64,000 bases of DNA from Suillus spraguei (lineage: Eukaryota > Basidiomycota > Agaricomycetes > Boletales > Suillaceae), in assembly GCA_016800925.1 (NCBI GenBank), contig JABCPU010000050.1, positions 1 to 64,000 of the forward strand, in the 5' to 3' direction. The notes under the pieces are model-generated. The model had not been told where the DNA came from and searched no databases. It saw only the letters and a program-made list of their open reading frames with translations. Of the stretch, positions 1-12,476 are shown piece by piece; position 1 is the first letter of the stretch, and each line of letters starts with the position of its first letter. Both the position numbers and the translations under genes were made by a program.

Positions 1-1412
1 GAACGGGAAGAACCCAGCGGTTGAAGGTGACCTGCGTGTAGCAAGGCGAGAAATAGCAACTAAACCCTGCGAGCCTTTTGAAGCCCTGAACCGGGACCTT
101 TATCTGCAAAAGATCGAGATCAACGTTAAGAACGGCGACAACAGAGGTTTGAAAGGGCGAAAATCAGAATGTGATAAAAATGGGTGATGCCGTTAGAACA
201 AAAGAGAAGACTTGAACGTTCGTTCGCTTCGGGCTGGGTCACAGTTCCGTGGCATGGCTGAGTAAGCGACAGGATACGGCAAATCTACGAGTCTCTCAAG
301 CCTGAGGCTCTGCACAAAGCAAACCAGCAGATTAGGGTCAGAAAAGCTCCAACTCAATTATGAACAGCTTGACACCTATTCTCAGGCATTTCATGAATCA
401 AGTGGCGTAGGTGTTAATGTTATTCGTCAATGTATATTTGGTTTGCACGGGTTCCGCCAAATTTGTATCTCAGCGGGGGCCGGTGAGGGCCGACAGTCGA
501 GCGCTACGATGACTGGAATGAATTTGGTGTTTCGAACATGATTTTGCATTATGAACCCGATGAATGACAACGATGGGATATAGAACAGTTACAGTTATTA
601 TATGTCTTCGACTGGTCTATCTTCGAGAGAGTGAGCTCAGGTTTGCGCACAGAAGGTACGAATAACTGTCGAGTGAGGAATGCATAATTTGCCAGGCTGG
701 CATTGAGTGCACGAACACGTCGTTTGTATTCTCCCCGAGGGAAAATAATTACACGACCGTATCGGCGCAGCGAAGGTGCCGATTCAATCATTCAGTATTC
801 CAGATGTGGGGTAGAGCGCCTGGCAGTAGACTAAAGCACATCCGGAACCAAGTGAACTGTATTCGTGTGATGGGGGTGTACTACCCGGTGGGCTTGTTTG
901 TTTACATAACACGAATAGATACAGCAACTATGAACAAGCTATGAATACCCAAAAGCTCGCCATGCAGTATGCCTCCACCATGGCGAGCGAGCGAAAATGC
1001 CACCCTGGCTGTGCATGTGAACGTTGAACCAGATTGTCACACCTTGCGCCGTGAGGCCGAGTGGCTTCGAAGTTCTATATGCAATCAAGCGTTAATTATC
1101 ATTCTAGCTTCCACTTCCTTGCGGAAGCACATAAATTCATTGTGAGCATCAGCGACTCATCCCCTGATCAGAGAGTTTACCAACCAACACTTATTAGATT
1201 ATCACGACCTCATATAAGCAGCTGCTCCAAGAAAAGTTCTTAAGCTTTGCTATTGTACTCTAATTTTTGTGGTCAAGTGAAACATCCCGGTAACATCCGG
1301 TAAATCTGTATAGTTAGATTTAATAAGGTTCAGTGGCTTATTACGTAATATTGTGGCTAGCCTTGTGAAATCTAAGTTGCAGCTGTCCTCATCGACAATC
1401 CTCAAGATCAAG
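1..1412. other. Left-edge intergenic DNA and eL19 upstream region
   Basis: No gene can be supported here. Near the left edge (about 1-105, minus strand) a short open stretch follows a possible acceptor 'ttttgcag' and could be an exon of a gene leaving the window, but no homology is recognised. The last few hundred bases must contain the eL19 promoter. No clear TATA box is seen. Confidence 0.4.
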
Positions 1413-1467
1413 GTGAGAAACGCTGTCAGTCCAAGTTCTGCTCAAATTTATTTGTCTTTGTACTCAG
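1413..1467 (+). other. Probable 5'UTR intron of the eL19 gene
   Basis: The 55-bp segment begins GTGAGA and ends CTCAG, eight bases before the start codon at 1476. It matches the size and signals of the coding introns of this gene. A leader intron directly before the start codon is common in fungal ribosomal protein genes. Inferred from splice signals only. Confidence 0.6.
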
Positions 1468-1475
1468 ACGCCACT

Positions 1476-2168
1476 ATGGTCAACCTTCGTTCTCAAAAGC
1501 GACTCGCCGCAGCCGTCGCCGGTGTCGGCAAGCGTAAAATCTGGCTCGACCCTGCTGAGCAAGCTGAGATCGGGAATGCCAACTCCCGCTCGCATGTCAA
1601 GAAACTCATCAAAGATGGCCGTGTCATAATAAAAACCCACTGTTATACACTCCCGTGCCCGCACTCGCGACCTTCTGGCCGCTAAGCGCAAGGGTCGTCA
1701 CACTGGTCCGGGTAAGAGAAAGGGTACTGCTGAGGCTCGTCTCCCCACCAAGTGTGCAATGGATGCGGAGACAGCGGGTTCTGAGACGATTGTTGAGGAA
1801 GTACAGAGAAGCAGGCAAGATCGACAAACATCTGTAAGTGTGTTGTGTTCCTTCTACATGCTGTTCTCACGTAGACGGCGTTTTATAAAGATACCACTCC
1901 TTGTACCAAAAATCGAAGGTAACGTCTTCAAGAACAAGCGCGTCCTCATGGAATACATTCACAAAGCGAAGGCTGAGAAGAACCGTACCAAGGTTCTCAC
2001 CGACCAGATGGAGGCTCGCCGTGGCAAGAACAAGGTTGGTTTTCATGTCCCTAGGTTTGTATTTGGTACCGACGTTTTTAGGCAACTCGCGACCGTCGTG
2101 CCAAAAGGCTGGCAGAGAAGCGGCAAGCAATTCTTGCAGTGGAGCACGAGGCAGCTGTTCAGGAGTAA
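1476..2168 (+). CDS. RPL19: 60S ribosomal protein eL19 (RPL19), three apparent frameshifts
   Basis: This is the large-subunit ribosomal protein eL19, a cytosolic 60S component. The start ATG at 1476 opens with [12 protein letters not shown]. The conserved stretches [60 protein letters not shown] and [20 protein letters not shown] follow in order, and it ends in EHEAAVQE before TAA. Exons are 1476-1833, 1891-2034 and 2082-2168; the introns of 57 and 47 bp are GT...AG. The length is normal for the family. The reading frame breaks three times: an extra base near 1629-1636 in an A-run, an extra T near 1750 and a missing G near 1914-1919. Each break is repaired by one base, and the protein is otherwise fully conserved. 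I therefore favour assembly errors over a true pseudogene. The downstream MYST gene converges on it with about 255 bp between them. Confidence 0.93.
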
Positions 2169-2423
2169 AATGGTTCATGTATATTCACGATTTCATTCCG
2201 ACCTGCTTGGTCATGCACCCTATAGCACTTATGCTATGTTCACATGCCTCTACGATTGCTCACATACTTCACCATGCATTCTATTTCTCCTCATCTTCTC
2301 CATCGTAAACATGATGAATACGTGTAATGCTCTTTAAGGTCAGATATCGACAAGAAGTTGGCGTTGTAAATGAAATGTTTTGAGCGCACAAGTCGAGCCC
2401 GCCTTTGTGGTCGACAGAAGTGA

Positions 2424-4388
<1,965 letters not shown>

Positions 4389-5066
4389 TAGATTGGGGGA
4401 GGGTGTGCAACTGAGGTTGAAGTGAGGTACTAATTAGCACTAGTACGATAGCATATGCCATAGGCGCTCCGACACTCCGAGTCAGTGCTCAGTATAGCTA
4501 GTGAATTCATTTTACGGAGTTCCAAGTTGCGACCAACTTTCAACGAGCTATTATAATAACCAGTCACTTGCTTATATGCCCATTAGGCCACCCAGTCACT
4601 TGCTCATGTCCTAGCTTATGATTTGGTTCAAGGTATTCAGCATCTACCACTGGCAGATCCTGCTAAGATATTCTGAGATCGCTAGCTATGTATCCACACT
4701 GTTTACTTTGTTTTCAAAGTTATCGCACAGCACGCTCGAAATTTCGATTGGAAGATCCGGCGCTGTTCCATCTAGAGTACTGCCGCGAGGTGGGCCCATT
4801 TACGGTTGTACGGTTGTACTAGCACCCGCGCGCCATACCAGCTGCCACAGGCACATCCACTGATAAAATTCGACCGAGTACATCCGACATGCAAATGTAC
4901 AGTCACGGTGTGCCTTGCACAGTACAACATCCATTGTCAACTTAAGTGGATGAGTGCCAGTTGAGCTATGCCTCAAACTTCATCTTTCTCGCCTCGGACA
5001 AATCGTTGGTATTCGGTTGATCAACAGTACCTCCAACTCAATATGATGGCTCCTGGAGCTAGTGTC

Positions 5067-5859
5067 ATGAATGTTGTGACATTCTTTATAACCTTTCTCT
5101 TTGCTTCTCAAGCTTATGCATCTTGCGCAACGTACTCGTGAGTCACTCCCACAATTTCTTTCATGTCTTGTATCAGATAAAATTTAGGGTGGATTCGACT
5201 CCAATGCACTTCAGCGATTACAACCTCCCACACGTCGACTAGCATCGGTTTTGCTGTTGGCGGAGGTAGGTGCGATTTCTCGGAATAGTTGGCATTAATT
5301 AGCTCAAACTCAGTCTGCAGCAATTATTATTCTCTTGGCCTTGATTAATATTGGCATTGTCTGCAAGCGCCACAGAAGACTCCGACAACGTGCTACCCCA
5401 AATAGAATACTCCGTAATAGCACTCAATCACAATACCCTCCTGGGAGCCTACAGTCTGTCCCCGGTCAGACAAATTTGCTGAACCGACAAGGAGTAACTG
5501 TAGCACCCTCATTTCCTCAACCATCTTACCCATTTCTGCTGATACACTCTGCACACACGCGATCAACGACCTATTCAAACCAGACCCCACACGGTTTACC
5601 CCCGTTTTCCTCAAATTCAACTCGCTTGGGGCCCCCGGGGTTTTCTCTCCCCTCTCCTCCTTCGATGTTTTCACGAGTCTCTGCTGATTCATCTACTGTT
5701 CAAACACCGTCCATTAGTGTCACTCCAGCAGCACACACCCCTCCACATACCACACTCGTCGGGCGTCCATCGCCTCCAGATAATATAGAAATGCGTCCAT
5801 TGGCTGTGAATATGGAAGTTGCGAATGATGAACCCCCACCAGCCTATACCCTAAATTAG
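5067..5859 (+). CDS. Small secreted/single-pass membrane protein, SKG6-like layout (copy 1)
   Basis: The ATG at 5067 begins a hydrophobic signal peptide (MNVVTFFITFLFASQAYASC); a second in-frame ATG lies at 5046. After an intron starting at 5138, a Thr/Ser-rich stem (TTSHTSTSIGFAVGG) leads, across a second intron ending in CTGCAG, into a transmembrane helix (AIIILLALINIGIV) with a basic stop-transfer CKRHRR. A Pro/Ser-rich cytoplasmic tail of about 155 residues ends in DEPPPAYTLN and TAG. The order signal peptide, stem, helix and proline-rich tail is the SKG6/MID2-like layout of many basidiomycete surface proteins. The tail motif PPPAY resembles a PY motif for WW domains. The first intron's phase does not join cleanly, so either the splice choice or one base is wrong. 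Function unknown. Confidence 0.65.
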
Positions 5860-7006
5860 GATAATATATTGTGCAACGATCCTTTGTGACACTCGCATTG
5901 GCTTCATAATCGGTTGCCTCTTCTTTGCGGACTCACTAGCAGCCTTCACTTTTGTGGCCGTCGTGATGTTGTCCATCCACTAGCTCCATCATGACTGCAA
6001 GTGAGGTCATGTCGGCAAGTTTGACCTCGGCGGCAACGATATGGGAGGCGATGTGACAGCAGATAACTCAGAGAAGGGAAGAGCGGAGGGTGTTGTAGTA
6101 ACTAGTTGCTGTTGGAAGTCACAGCTACACTTACGTAATCAGTGGAATACGTCTGTATTTCTCGGGAACCACAGAGCTCAAACAAACAAGATTCTTTAGT
6201 TATTATTCTCATTGCGTGGTAACCGAATTCTAAGAATACGAATACCTCCCTATTGAAAATTTTAGTGTCAATCAAACACAGGCTTCACGTTAAGCTGTGT
6301 CTCTATTCTTTTCTTAATGTTACAGAATTATTGGTACTTAGAGCCCAACAAAAAGTCGGAATTATGTCGGAAAAACTAGGTTGTGTGGCTGGTTTGGAGT
6401 CTGAGTTACAACCAACTTTCAGCGAACTATCACAATAGCTACTCGCTGGTCTATATGCCCATTAGGCCACATAGTCAGTCACTTACTTAGCGCTCAGGCC
6501 CTATCTTACGATTTCGTTCAAGGTGTCACATCTACCAGATCCTGCTCGGATCAATTATGAGGTCATAGCTGTCCCCAAACTGTTTACTATGTTTTCAAAG
6601 TTATTACGCAGCATGCTTGAAGTTTCGATGGGAAGATCCGGTACTGTTCCCGAGTAAGTGCAGCTCAGCCTGCGGGTATACCCACAATGTACAGTTGCAC
6701 TGGCATTTGCACGGCGCGCAGGCACATCAAGAGTACATCCGACGTGCATATGTACCGTGACAGTGTGCCTTGTACAGTACAGCATCATTATTGTCAGCTT
6801 AAGTGGATGAGTACCAATCGATCCACTCTTATCATATTCTCAAACTTCATCTTTCTCACCTCTACCACGCTTTACCAGACAAATCATTATTATTCGGTTG
6901 ATCAACAGAGTCGCTTTGGAACACACTTAACTCCTATAGTACACAGTGACCTGACACTATTGAATACCTCAAGTTCAACATTCTGGAGCCAGTATCGTAA
7001 TTGTCA
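5860..7006. other. 3' part of duplication unit 1 and 5' part of unit 2
   Basis: This contains the downstream region of copy 1 and the promoter-side block of copy 2, including the junction between the duplicate units near 6300-6400. No further gene is seen. Confidence 0.5.
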
Positions 7007-7711
7007 TGACATTCTTTATCACCCTCTTATGTGCTTCTCAAGTCTATGCATCTTGCGTGATGTACCCGTGAGTCACTCTCACAAAATTTCTTTCATTTTT
7101 TATGTCAGATAAAATTTAGAGCAAACTCGCCTTACTGTACTTCAGCAACAACCTCCCACACGTCGACCAGCATCGTTTTTGCTATTGGCGGAGGTATGCG
7201 CAATTTTTCATAATGATTGGCATTAGCTCAAACTCAGTCTGCAACAGTTATTCTCCTGGCTTTTATCGGCGTTATCTACAGGGTTTGTCTCAAACAGAGT
7301 GCTACCCCAAATAGAATACCCCGTAATAGCTATGGCAGGCCACAGACAAATGTGCCCTCATTTCCTCAACCATCCCACCCATCTCCGCTGACACACTCTG
7401 CACGCACGTGATCAATGACCTATTTAAACCAGATCCCACCAATTTCACCCCCTTCTTCCTCAAATTCAAATTGCTTACAACCCCCTGGGTTTCCTATCCT
7501 TCCCTCTGCCCCTCCCACATATTCGCAAGTCTCTGCTGATTCATCTACTGTTCAAACATTGTCCATCAGTATCACTCCAGCAGCACACACCCCCTCACAT
7601 GCCACATCCGTCGGATGTCCATCGCCTCCAGATAATATAGAGACCCATCCATTGACTGTAAACACAGAAGTTGCGAATGATGAACCTCCACCAGCCTATA
7701 CCTCAAATTAG
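7007..7711 (+). pseudogene. SKG6-like membrane protein (copy 2), nonsense-mutated
   Basis: This is the duplicate of the gene at 5067. It keeps the signal peptide (MTFFITLLCASQVYASC), the same intron positions, a helix core (VILLAFIGVIY) and a proline-rich tail ending DEPPPAYTSN at 7711. The tail is interrupted at 7409-7411, where copy 1 has CGA (Arg) and this copy has TGA. The basic stop-transfer region is shortened, and a stretch of the tail seen in copy 1 (about 25 residues) is missing. Most differences from copy 1 are C-to-T or G-to-A. A downstream restart seems unlikely to be functional, so I read it as a decaying paralogue. Confidence 0.7.
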
Positions 7712-7991
7712 GATAACATATCGTGCAATGACATTTTGGGACACTCACATTGGCTTCATACTTGGTTACCCCTTTTTGGCAGACTCACCAGTAGCCTTTG
7801 CTTTTATGGCCATCGTGACGTTGTCCATCCACTAACTCCATTTTGACTGCGAGTGAGGTTGGTCAGCTAGTTTGGCCTCGGACAGTGGCAATATGGAGGT
7901 TGAGCCAATAACTTGGAGAGAGTGTTGTAGTTGCAAACTCGAATACAAATGCCTCCCCATTTAAAATTTCAGTGTCAATCAAATATGGAAT

Positions 7992-8496
7992 AAGATTTTT
8001 GACCTGCCAGAACAAACACTTCATAAAAATGAACAGCAAGGTTAAAATATGCCCCTCCACAGGTTCCATATTGAGTGTCTCTATTTGCTTCTTATTTTCT
8101 AAGGACAGAGATGGTGATATGGGTTCATCGGTATTGGTAGAAATGTCACTGCTAGCAAGGCTCAAATGCATCAGGCATTTGACATCAGAATGACAAAGAT
8201 TTAGCTAGATTTATCTGAGCTATAATACCAAGAATATATATCACAATTGCAGATGTCATGACAAAGGAATAGATGGGTAGACTAAGTTGGTGATATCTCC
8301 CAAACCTATCATATCAACATATCTATGATACCTGGTTGTAACACTGTTGTATCATTGTCAAATGTGCCTATTCATACATAGGCAGCCTCTGATTGCAGGT
8401 TGTTAGTGCTATGCATGCCAATGCAATAGGCGGAGTTGAACGGTTGGAATACAAACCAACATACACACATATATACCCACTAGTATTGTCCCCTTC
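7992..8496. other. Gene-free stretch
   Basis: AT-rich DNA between the duplicated gene block and the short hairpin repeats. No coding potential, RNA gene or recognisable repeat was found on either strand. Confidence 0.5.
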
Positions 8497-8649
8497 CCTC
8501 AGTCTGTTCCATCACGACTGAGGGTAAGTTCCGCTATTCTGATTTGGACTATACCTAGACACTGACAAGTACTTATAGACTAACACTGTGTCTAGGTACA
8601 TCAGAATTAAGTCTGTTCCATCACGACTGAGGACTAACACTGTGTCTAG
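8497..8649 (+). repeat. Duplicated short block containing a perfect 8-bp-arm hairpin
   Basis: At 8497-8523 the sequence CCTCAGTC, an 11-base loop and GACTGAGG form a perfect inverted repeat. Most of this block recurs at about 8610-8632 (gtctgttccatcacgactga), and the neighbouring 'actaacactgtgtctag' also occurs twice (about 8580 and 8633). It looks like a local duplication or the end of a small transposon remnant. No coding content. Confidence 0.6.
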
Positions 8650-8915
8650 CATTAATAGGTTATGAGCCCTGCTCACTCATAAATGAGGAGTGGAACCATC
8701 TAGACTGCAGTGGGTCAATTAGGAATGACCCCACCAGACAAACAAACCTTCAGATCTCATCAAATTCATCATTGACATGAATCAAAACCTTCCAGGTGCT
8801 ACTTCTTCTTTAGGCAAGAAGCATCAACCTGCCAAGCTCACGTATATATATACCTGCAGACTACAGGTTGCCCCTTCATCCTCTCCCTCATATTCATGGC
8901 ACCCTCTATGCATAC
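8650..8915. other. Gene-free stretch before LTR A1
   Basis: No gene is seen. It contains a degenerate AT-rich patch and ends at the 5-bp sequence CATAC flanking the LTR. Confidence 0.4.
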
Positions 8916-9798
8916 TGTTAGTGACCTAGCCAGGCGCTAAGGAACTTGAGTGGTGTCTGCAACAGGCACTCTATAAACAGTGACAGCCTGCATGTATTGG
9001 TCTCCTAGTGCAGAGTGCACTAGTTGCATTGGTTGAAGGTAGGCGCCATGTGCTGTCTCACAACCTATGTCACAGAGATGAGGTTCTATGATGATCAAAG
9101 ACATAGAAACAATGAGCTTCTACAAAGTTCAAATATAGATGAAAAGCTTATGAAAAGAAGTTTAGGGTTCAAGATCAAGTAGATTCAAGTTAAAGGAGTA
9201 CAGAGGCTATCTGCGTGTATTTATACGTAAGATTGAAGTGGAGTGTGAACTCTAAAGTAATGCAGATTAAGTATGAAGTCAGATGGCCAATAGAATGATG
9301 CATGCTCATAGATGAGTCAGAGGTGTATGAACCAATGAAAGTGCGCATGCATGAAAGGGAGTCATAGGTGCAGAGCTGACAGGAAAAGGGTACAAGCCAA
9401 TGAGGCGACGCACGAGTCAAGAAGAGATAACAAATGGAAAGAGATAAAGGAGATGATGGTACCAGTCGTAGTCTGAGAGCCAACAAGTCTGTTGAGTAAA
9501 TCAAGGGGTAGCATGTGTTGAAGTGCAAAGGAAAGTGTGAAACGCAAAGAGTGCACATAAAGTGCGAGGCATGGGAACAAGCACATATAAGGTGTGAAAG
9601 GCAAAGGTGAGCACAAAGTGCACAAAGAGTGCGCATGTTCAGCAGTGATGGAGGAGGCGGGCGTAGACAAGGTATGGCATGATGAGGGTAGCCATATAAG
9701 ATAGCGGAGAACAAGAGTGGGGGCCTTGTCAGGACAAGAGTAGACAGTGATGCATAAGAGGAAAAATGATAGTAGGGGCGCAAGGTGTTCTTGTAACA
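8916..9798 (+). mobile_element. Copia-type LTR, family A (copy A1)
   Basis: An 883-bp LTR starting TGTTAGTGACCTAG and ending TTCTTGTAACA. It aligns with 10368-11217 and, reversed, with 58076-58954. Flanking pentamers CATAC and CATGC look like a diverged target-site duplication. Long open stretches on its minus strand are not genes. The copia assignment comes from the gag-like start just downstream and the TGTTA...AACA ends, so it is moderate. Confidence 0.8.
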
Positions 9799-9888
9799 CA
9801 TGCCCACTCTAAAAGCTCCTGCACCAAGAGCACGACACTCAGCCCTCCAAGCACAAGCACCAACCCCATAATTCCCACTATCACTACC

Positions 9889-10005
9889 ATGTCCTCCATA
9901 CAGGCGACTGTCTCGGCCATCATGGTTAGTCAAACTGACTTAGACAAGATAAAAATCCTTGACAAAAGCAAGAACAACTGGAATATTGTCATACATGGTA
10001 TGTGA
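9889..10005 (+). pseudogene. Start of a copia-like gag, truncated
   Basis: A short frame from ATG 9889 to TGA 10003-10005 contains KIKILDKSKNNWNIVIHGM. Its spacing just inside LTR A1 and the pattern 'L-D-K-S-x-N-W' resemble the first residues of Ty1/copia Gag proteins of basidiomycetes. The rest of gag-pol is absent: only about 570 bp separate A1 from A2. It is a relic. Confidence 0.5.
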
Positions 10006-10367
10006 CTTATACCATACTTATACTATGGTAAGAGCACTGGGAGTAAATAGGAAGAGCTGATGGCTAAAGCTATACACTATCCTTAACCTCATGTGTTTCA
10101 TATCTTACATCTCTTACATATATATATATTCTTCTAGAACAATTCTTTCACATTCTATCTCTTTCTATTATACATATTCCAGAACCTTCTCTCTGTAAGA
10201 CATTTTTAATTTATAAGACTTTGAACCTTATTTGTAGTATACTTAGTAAATAGGATGATTCATCTCATTCAGATCATGTGATGACTCATTTATTTCTGTC
10301 ATGCTTTGTGAGATTACAAACTGTATTTATAATGTACTTAGTAAGTGGCTGATTCATCACATCACAT
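10006..10367. other. Residual internal sequence between LTRs A1 and A2
   Basis: AT-rich, non-coding. A short direct repeat, a variant of 'gtacttagtaagtggctgat', occurs twice (about 10240 and 10340). Confidence 0.4.
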
Positions 10368-11217
10368 TGTTAGCAACCTAGCCAGGCACTCTATAAGGAG
10401 CAGCAGCCCATGCATATCGGTCGCCTAGCGCAGGGTGCACTAGTTGTGTCGGGTTGGAGGTGGGCGCGATGTGCTGTCTCACAACCTCATCTCAGCAATG
10501 GGTTCTATGATGACGAATAGACTTAGAAGCTATGAGCTTCTAAGAAGTCAAAGTATAGACAATAAGCTTATGGAAGCTTATTGAAAGGAAGTTCAGGGTC
10601 AAAGATCAAGTAGATTCAAGTTAAAGAAGTACAAAGGCTATTTGTGCGTATTTATACATAAGATTGAAGTGGAGCACAAATACATAAGTATTGCTAGATT
10701 AAGTATGAAGTCAGATAGCCAATAAGAGGATGCATGCTCATGAATGAGTCAGAGGTGTATGAACCCATGAAAGCATGCATGTGCAAAGGAGAGTCATAGG
10801 TGCGGAGCCAAAGGTATAAAGGGTATGAGCCAATGAGGCGACACATGAGTCAAGAAAGGTAAACGGTAAAAGGATAAAGCATAAGATGATACCAGAATGT
10901 CTTTAAGAGCCAATGGGGAGTTCCCCTGAACCAGGAGGTTGTGCATGTTGACGTGCAGGGTAATACGTCGAGTGCAGAGAAGGCGCTTGAAGTGTGAGAA
11001 GCATGAAAGGCACATGTAGGCATGAAGGAGGCAGAAGGTGTGCGAAGAGGGCACATTTAGTGGCAATGGAGAAGGCGAGCATTGGCGAGGTAAGGAGTGA
11101 CAATGGCAAGCCATATGAGATAACAGAGGACGAGGATGGAGGCCTCGTCGGGACGAGAGTAGACAGTGACACATAGGAGGAAAAATGATAGTAGGAGCAC
11201 AAGAAGGTGTTCTTGTA
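10368..11217 (+). mobile_element. Copia-type LTR, family A (copy A2, 3' end lost)
   Basis: It aligns with A1 from TGTTAGCAACCTAG to 'ggtgttcttgta', but the terminal AACA is replaced by 'tggcctgg', so the right end is damaged. It lies in the same orientation as A1. The pair may be the two LTRs of one internally deleted element or two independent solo LTRs. Confidence 0.75.
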
Positions 11218-12476
11218 TGGCCTGGTTTGAAAGCTACTTTCTTACCAATCCAGCTGATGAATCATGCTTAGTAAGGGGATTCCAAAAAGGTATAAAAGGA
11301 CCCCATTTTTGCATGTACAAAAAAAATAACTTCCCTCTTTATACTCAGAATCTCAAAACTAGTGAGAATAACCTAAGACCTAAAGTGAAGGTAATACTAG
11401 ACCCACTTTACAATAGATTCTCAAAACAAGTGAGATTACATAAGACTTAAAGTGAAGGCAAAAATAGTGCCTAGAAGTAAAACTCAGAGACTATCTATCT
11501 GACTAAGCTTTATAATAAACCAAAGACCACTTCCTTCATCAAGGAGGAAGAAACACATTAGGAGAACACGACAAAGTTGAAACAGACTTTCATAGGTTGA
11601 AACAAGACCTACTAGGGTGAAACATACCTAACATAAATTCAGAACACAGAACTTCCTATCAGTACTCGTATATAAAGAAGAAGGACCGTTGAAACATACC
11701 CTCCCAAGAATTCATCACATTATCTCCCATGAAGTAGAAAAGTTGGAGACTGTGAACTTAACACATTGGCAGTTTCAGAGTTTTCACATAAGCAAGATTT
11801 GAATCAAAATGGGGCTGATAAATGAGGGATTTTCACTTTGAATTTCGACTCAAGCACAACAAGAAATTTGGATGAACAATTAAATGATAGTGCAGAGTGA
11901 TACATTTTGACAAACATTTCAAGTTGTCAAGAATATTTGAAGTTTTCAGCATGGAAAATGACAATACAAATGTGAAAAATTTGTAATAAAAGGTAAACCC
12001 AAACTTTTGAGTGCACAAAAATGTTGCGCAAGATATTATATAATAAAAGGCATTTCCCATGGCAGTTTAAACCCAAATTTTTCGTGTGGTGAAATGTGAT
12101 AGGGAAAATGTGAAGTTTTAGGCATGGGAAAATGACATGGGCGCTGGCTGTGCATTCATCGTGCATTCATAAGGAATTCGTTGGGCATTCAGCATATGAT
12201 TATGGAAAGGTAATAGCACAATGGTACAGTAATACTACATAGTCATGCATGACTGCTCTAAAAGACAAATTTGATCAAAACACAAATTGATCACTTTTGA
12301 TGGGATAATTGTGATATCTATGGTGTTCTTCTTGAGGTAACACTTAGCTATATTGAAGATAGAACTGCGATGACTTCAATCCAGAATAATACACTGCTGG
12401 TTCTTTTTGCGCGAGGGGCTGGGCTCAGATCCGTGGCAGGTATATGGTAGTACTGAATCACAGCGCCTGCACCATT
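11218..12476. other. Gene-free AT-rich stretch
   Basis: No coding region is recognised. A weak internal repeat around 'ctcaaaactagtgagaataacctaagac' variants occurs at about 11345-11450. It may be debris of older LTR elements. Confidence 0.4.

Larger units (their letters stand above)
4500..7990 (+). repeat. Tandem duplication, two units of about 1.6-1.8 kb
   Basis: Unit 1 (about 4500-6290) and unit 2 (about 6390-7990) align along their length. Both share a promoter-side block (for example 'tatatgcccattaggccac' at about 4573 and 6450), the small membrane-protein gene, and a 3' block containing 'ttgtccatccact' and 'ttttagtgtcaatcaa' or close variants. Unit 2 differs mainly by C-to-T and G-to-A transitions and small indels. 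Boundaries are approximate. Confidence 0.8.

Noticed and set aside
549..791. 80-codon minus-strand frame upstream of eL19
   Set aside because: No domain, no splice partners, atypical composition. Likely chance.
1624..1870. Overlapping antisense frames across eL19
   Set aside because: Shadows of the conserved coding strand.
9190..9933. Long open frame on the minus strand (about 247 codons) and an overlapping 145-codon frame
   Set aside because: Both lie antisense across LTR A1 and cross its end. The composition is low-complexity and the equivalents in A2 and A3 are broken.
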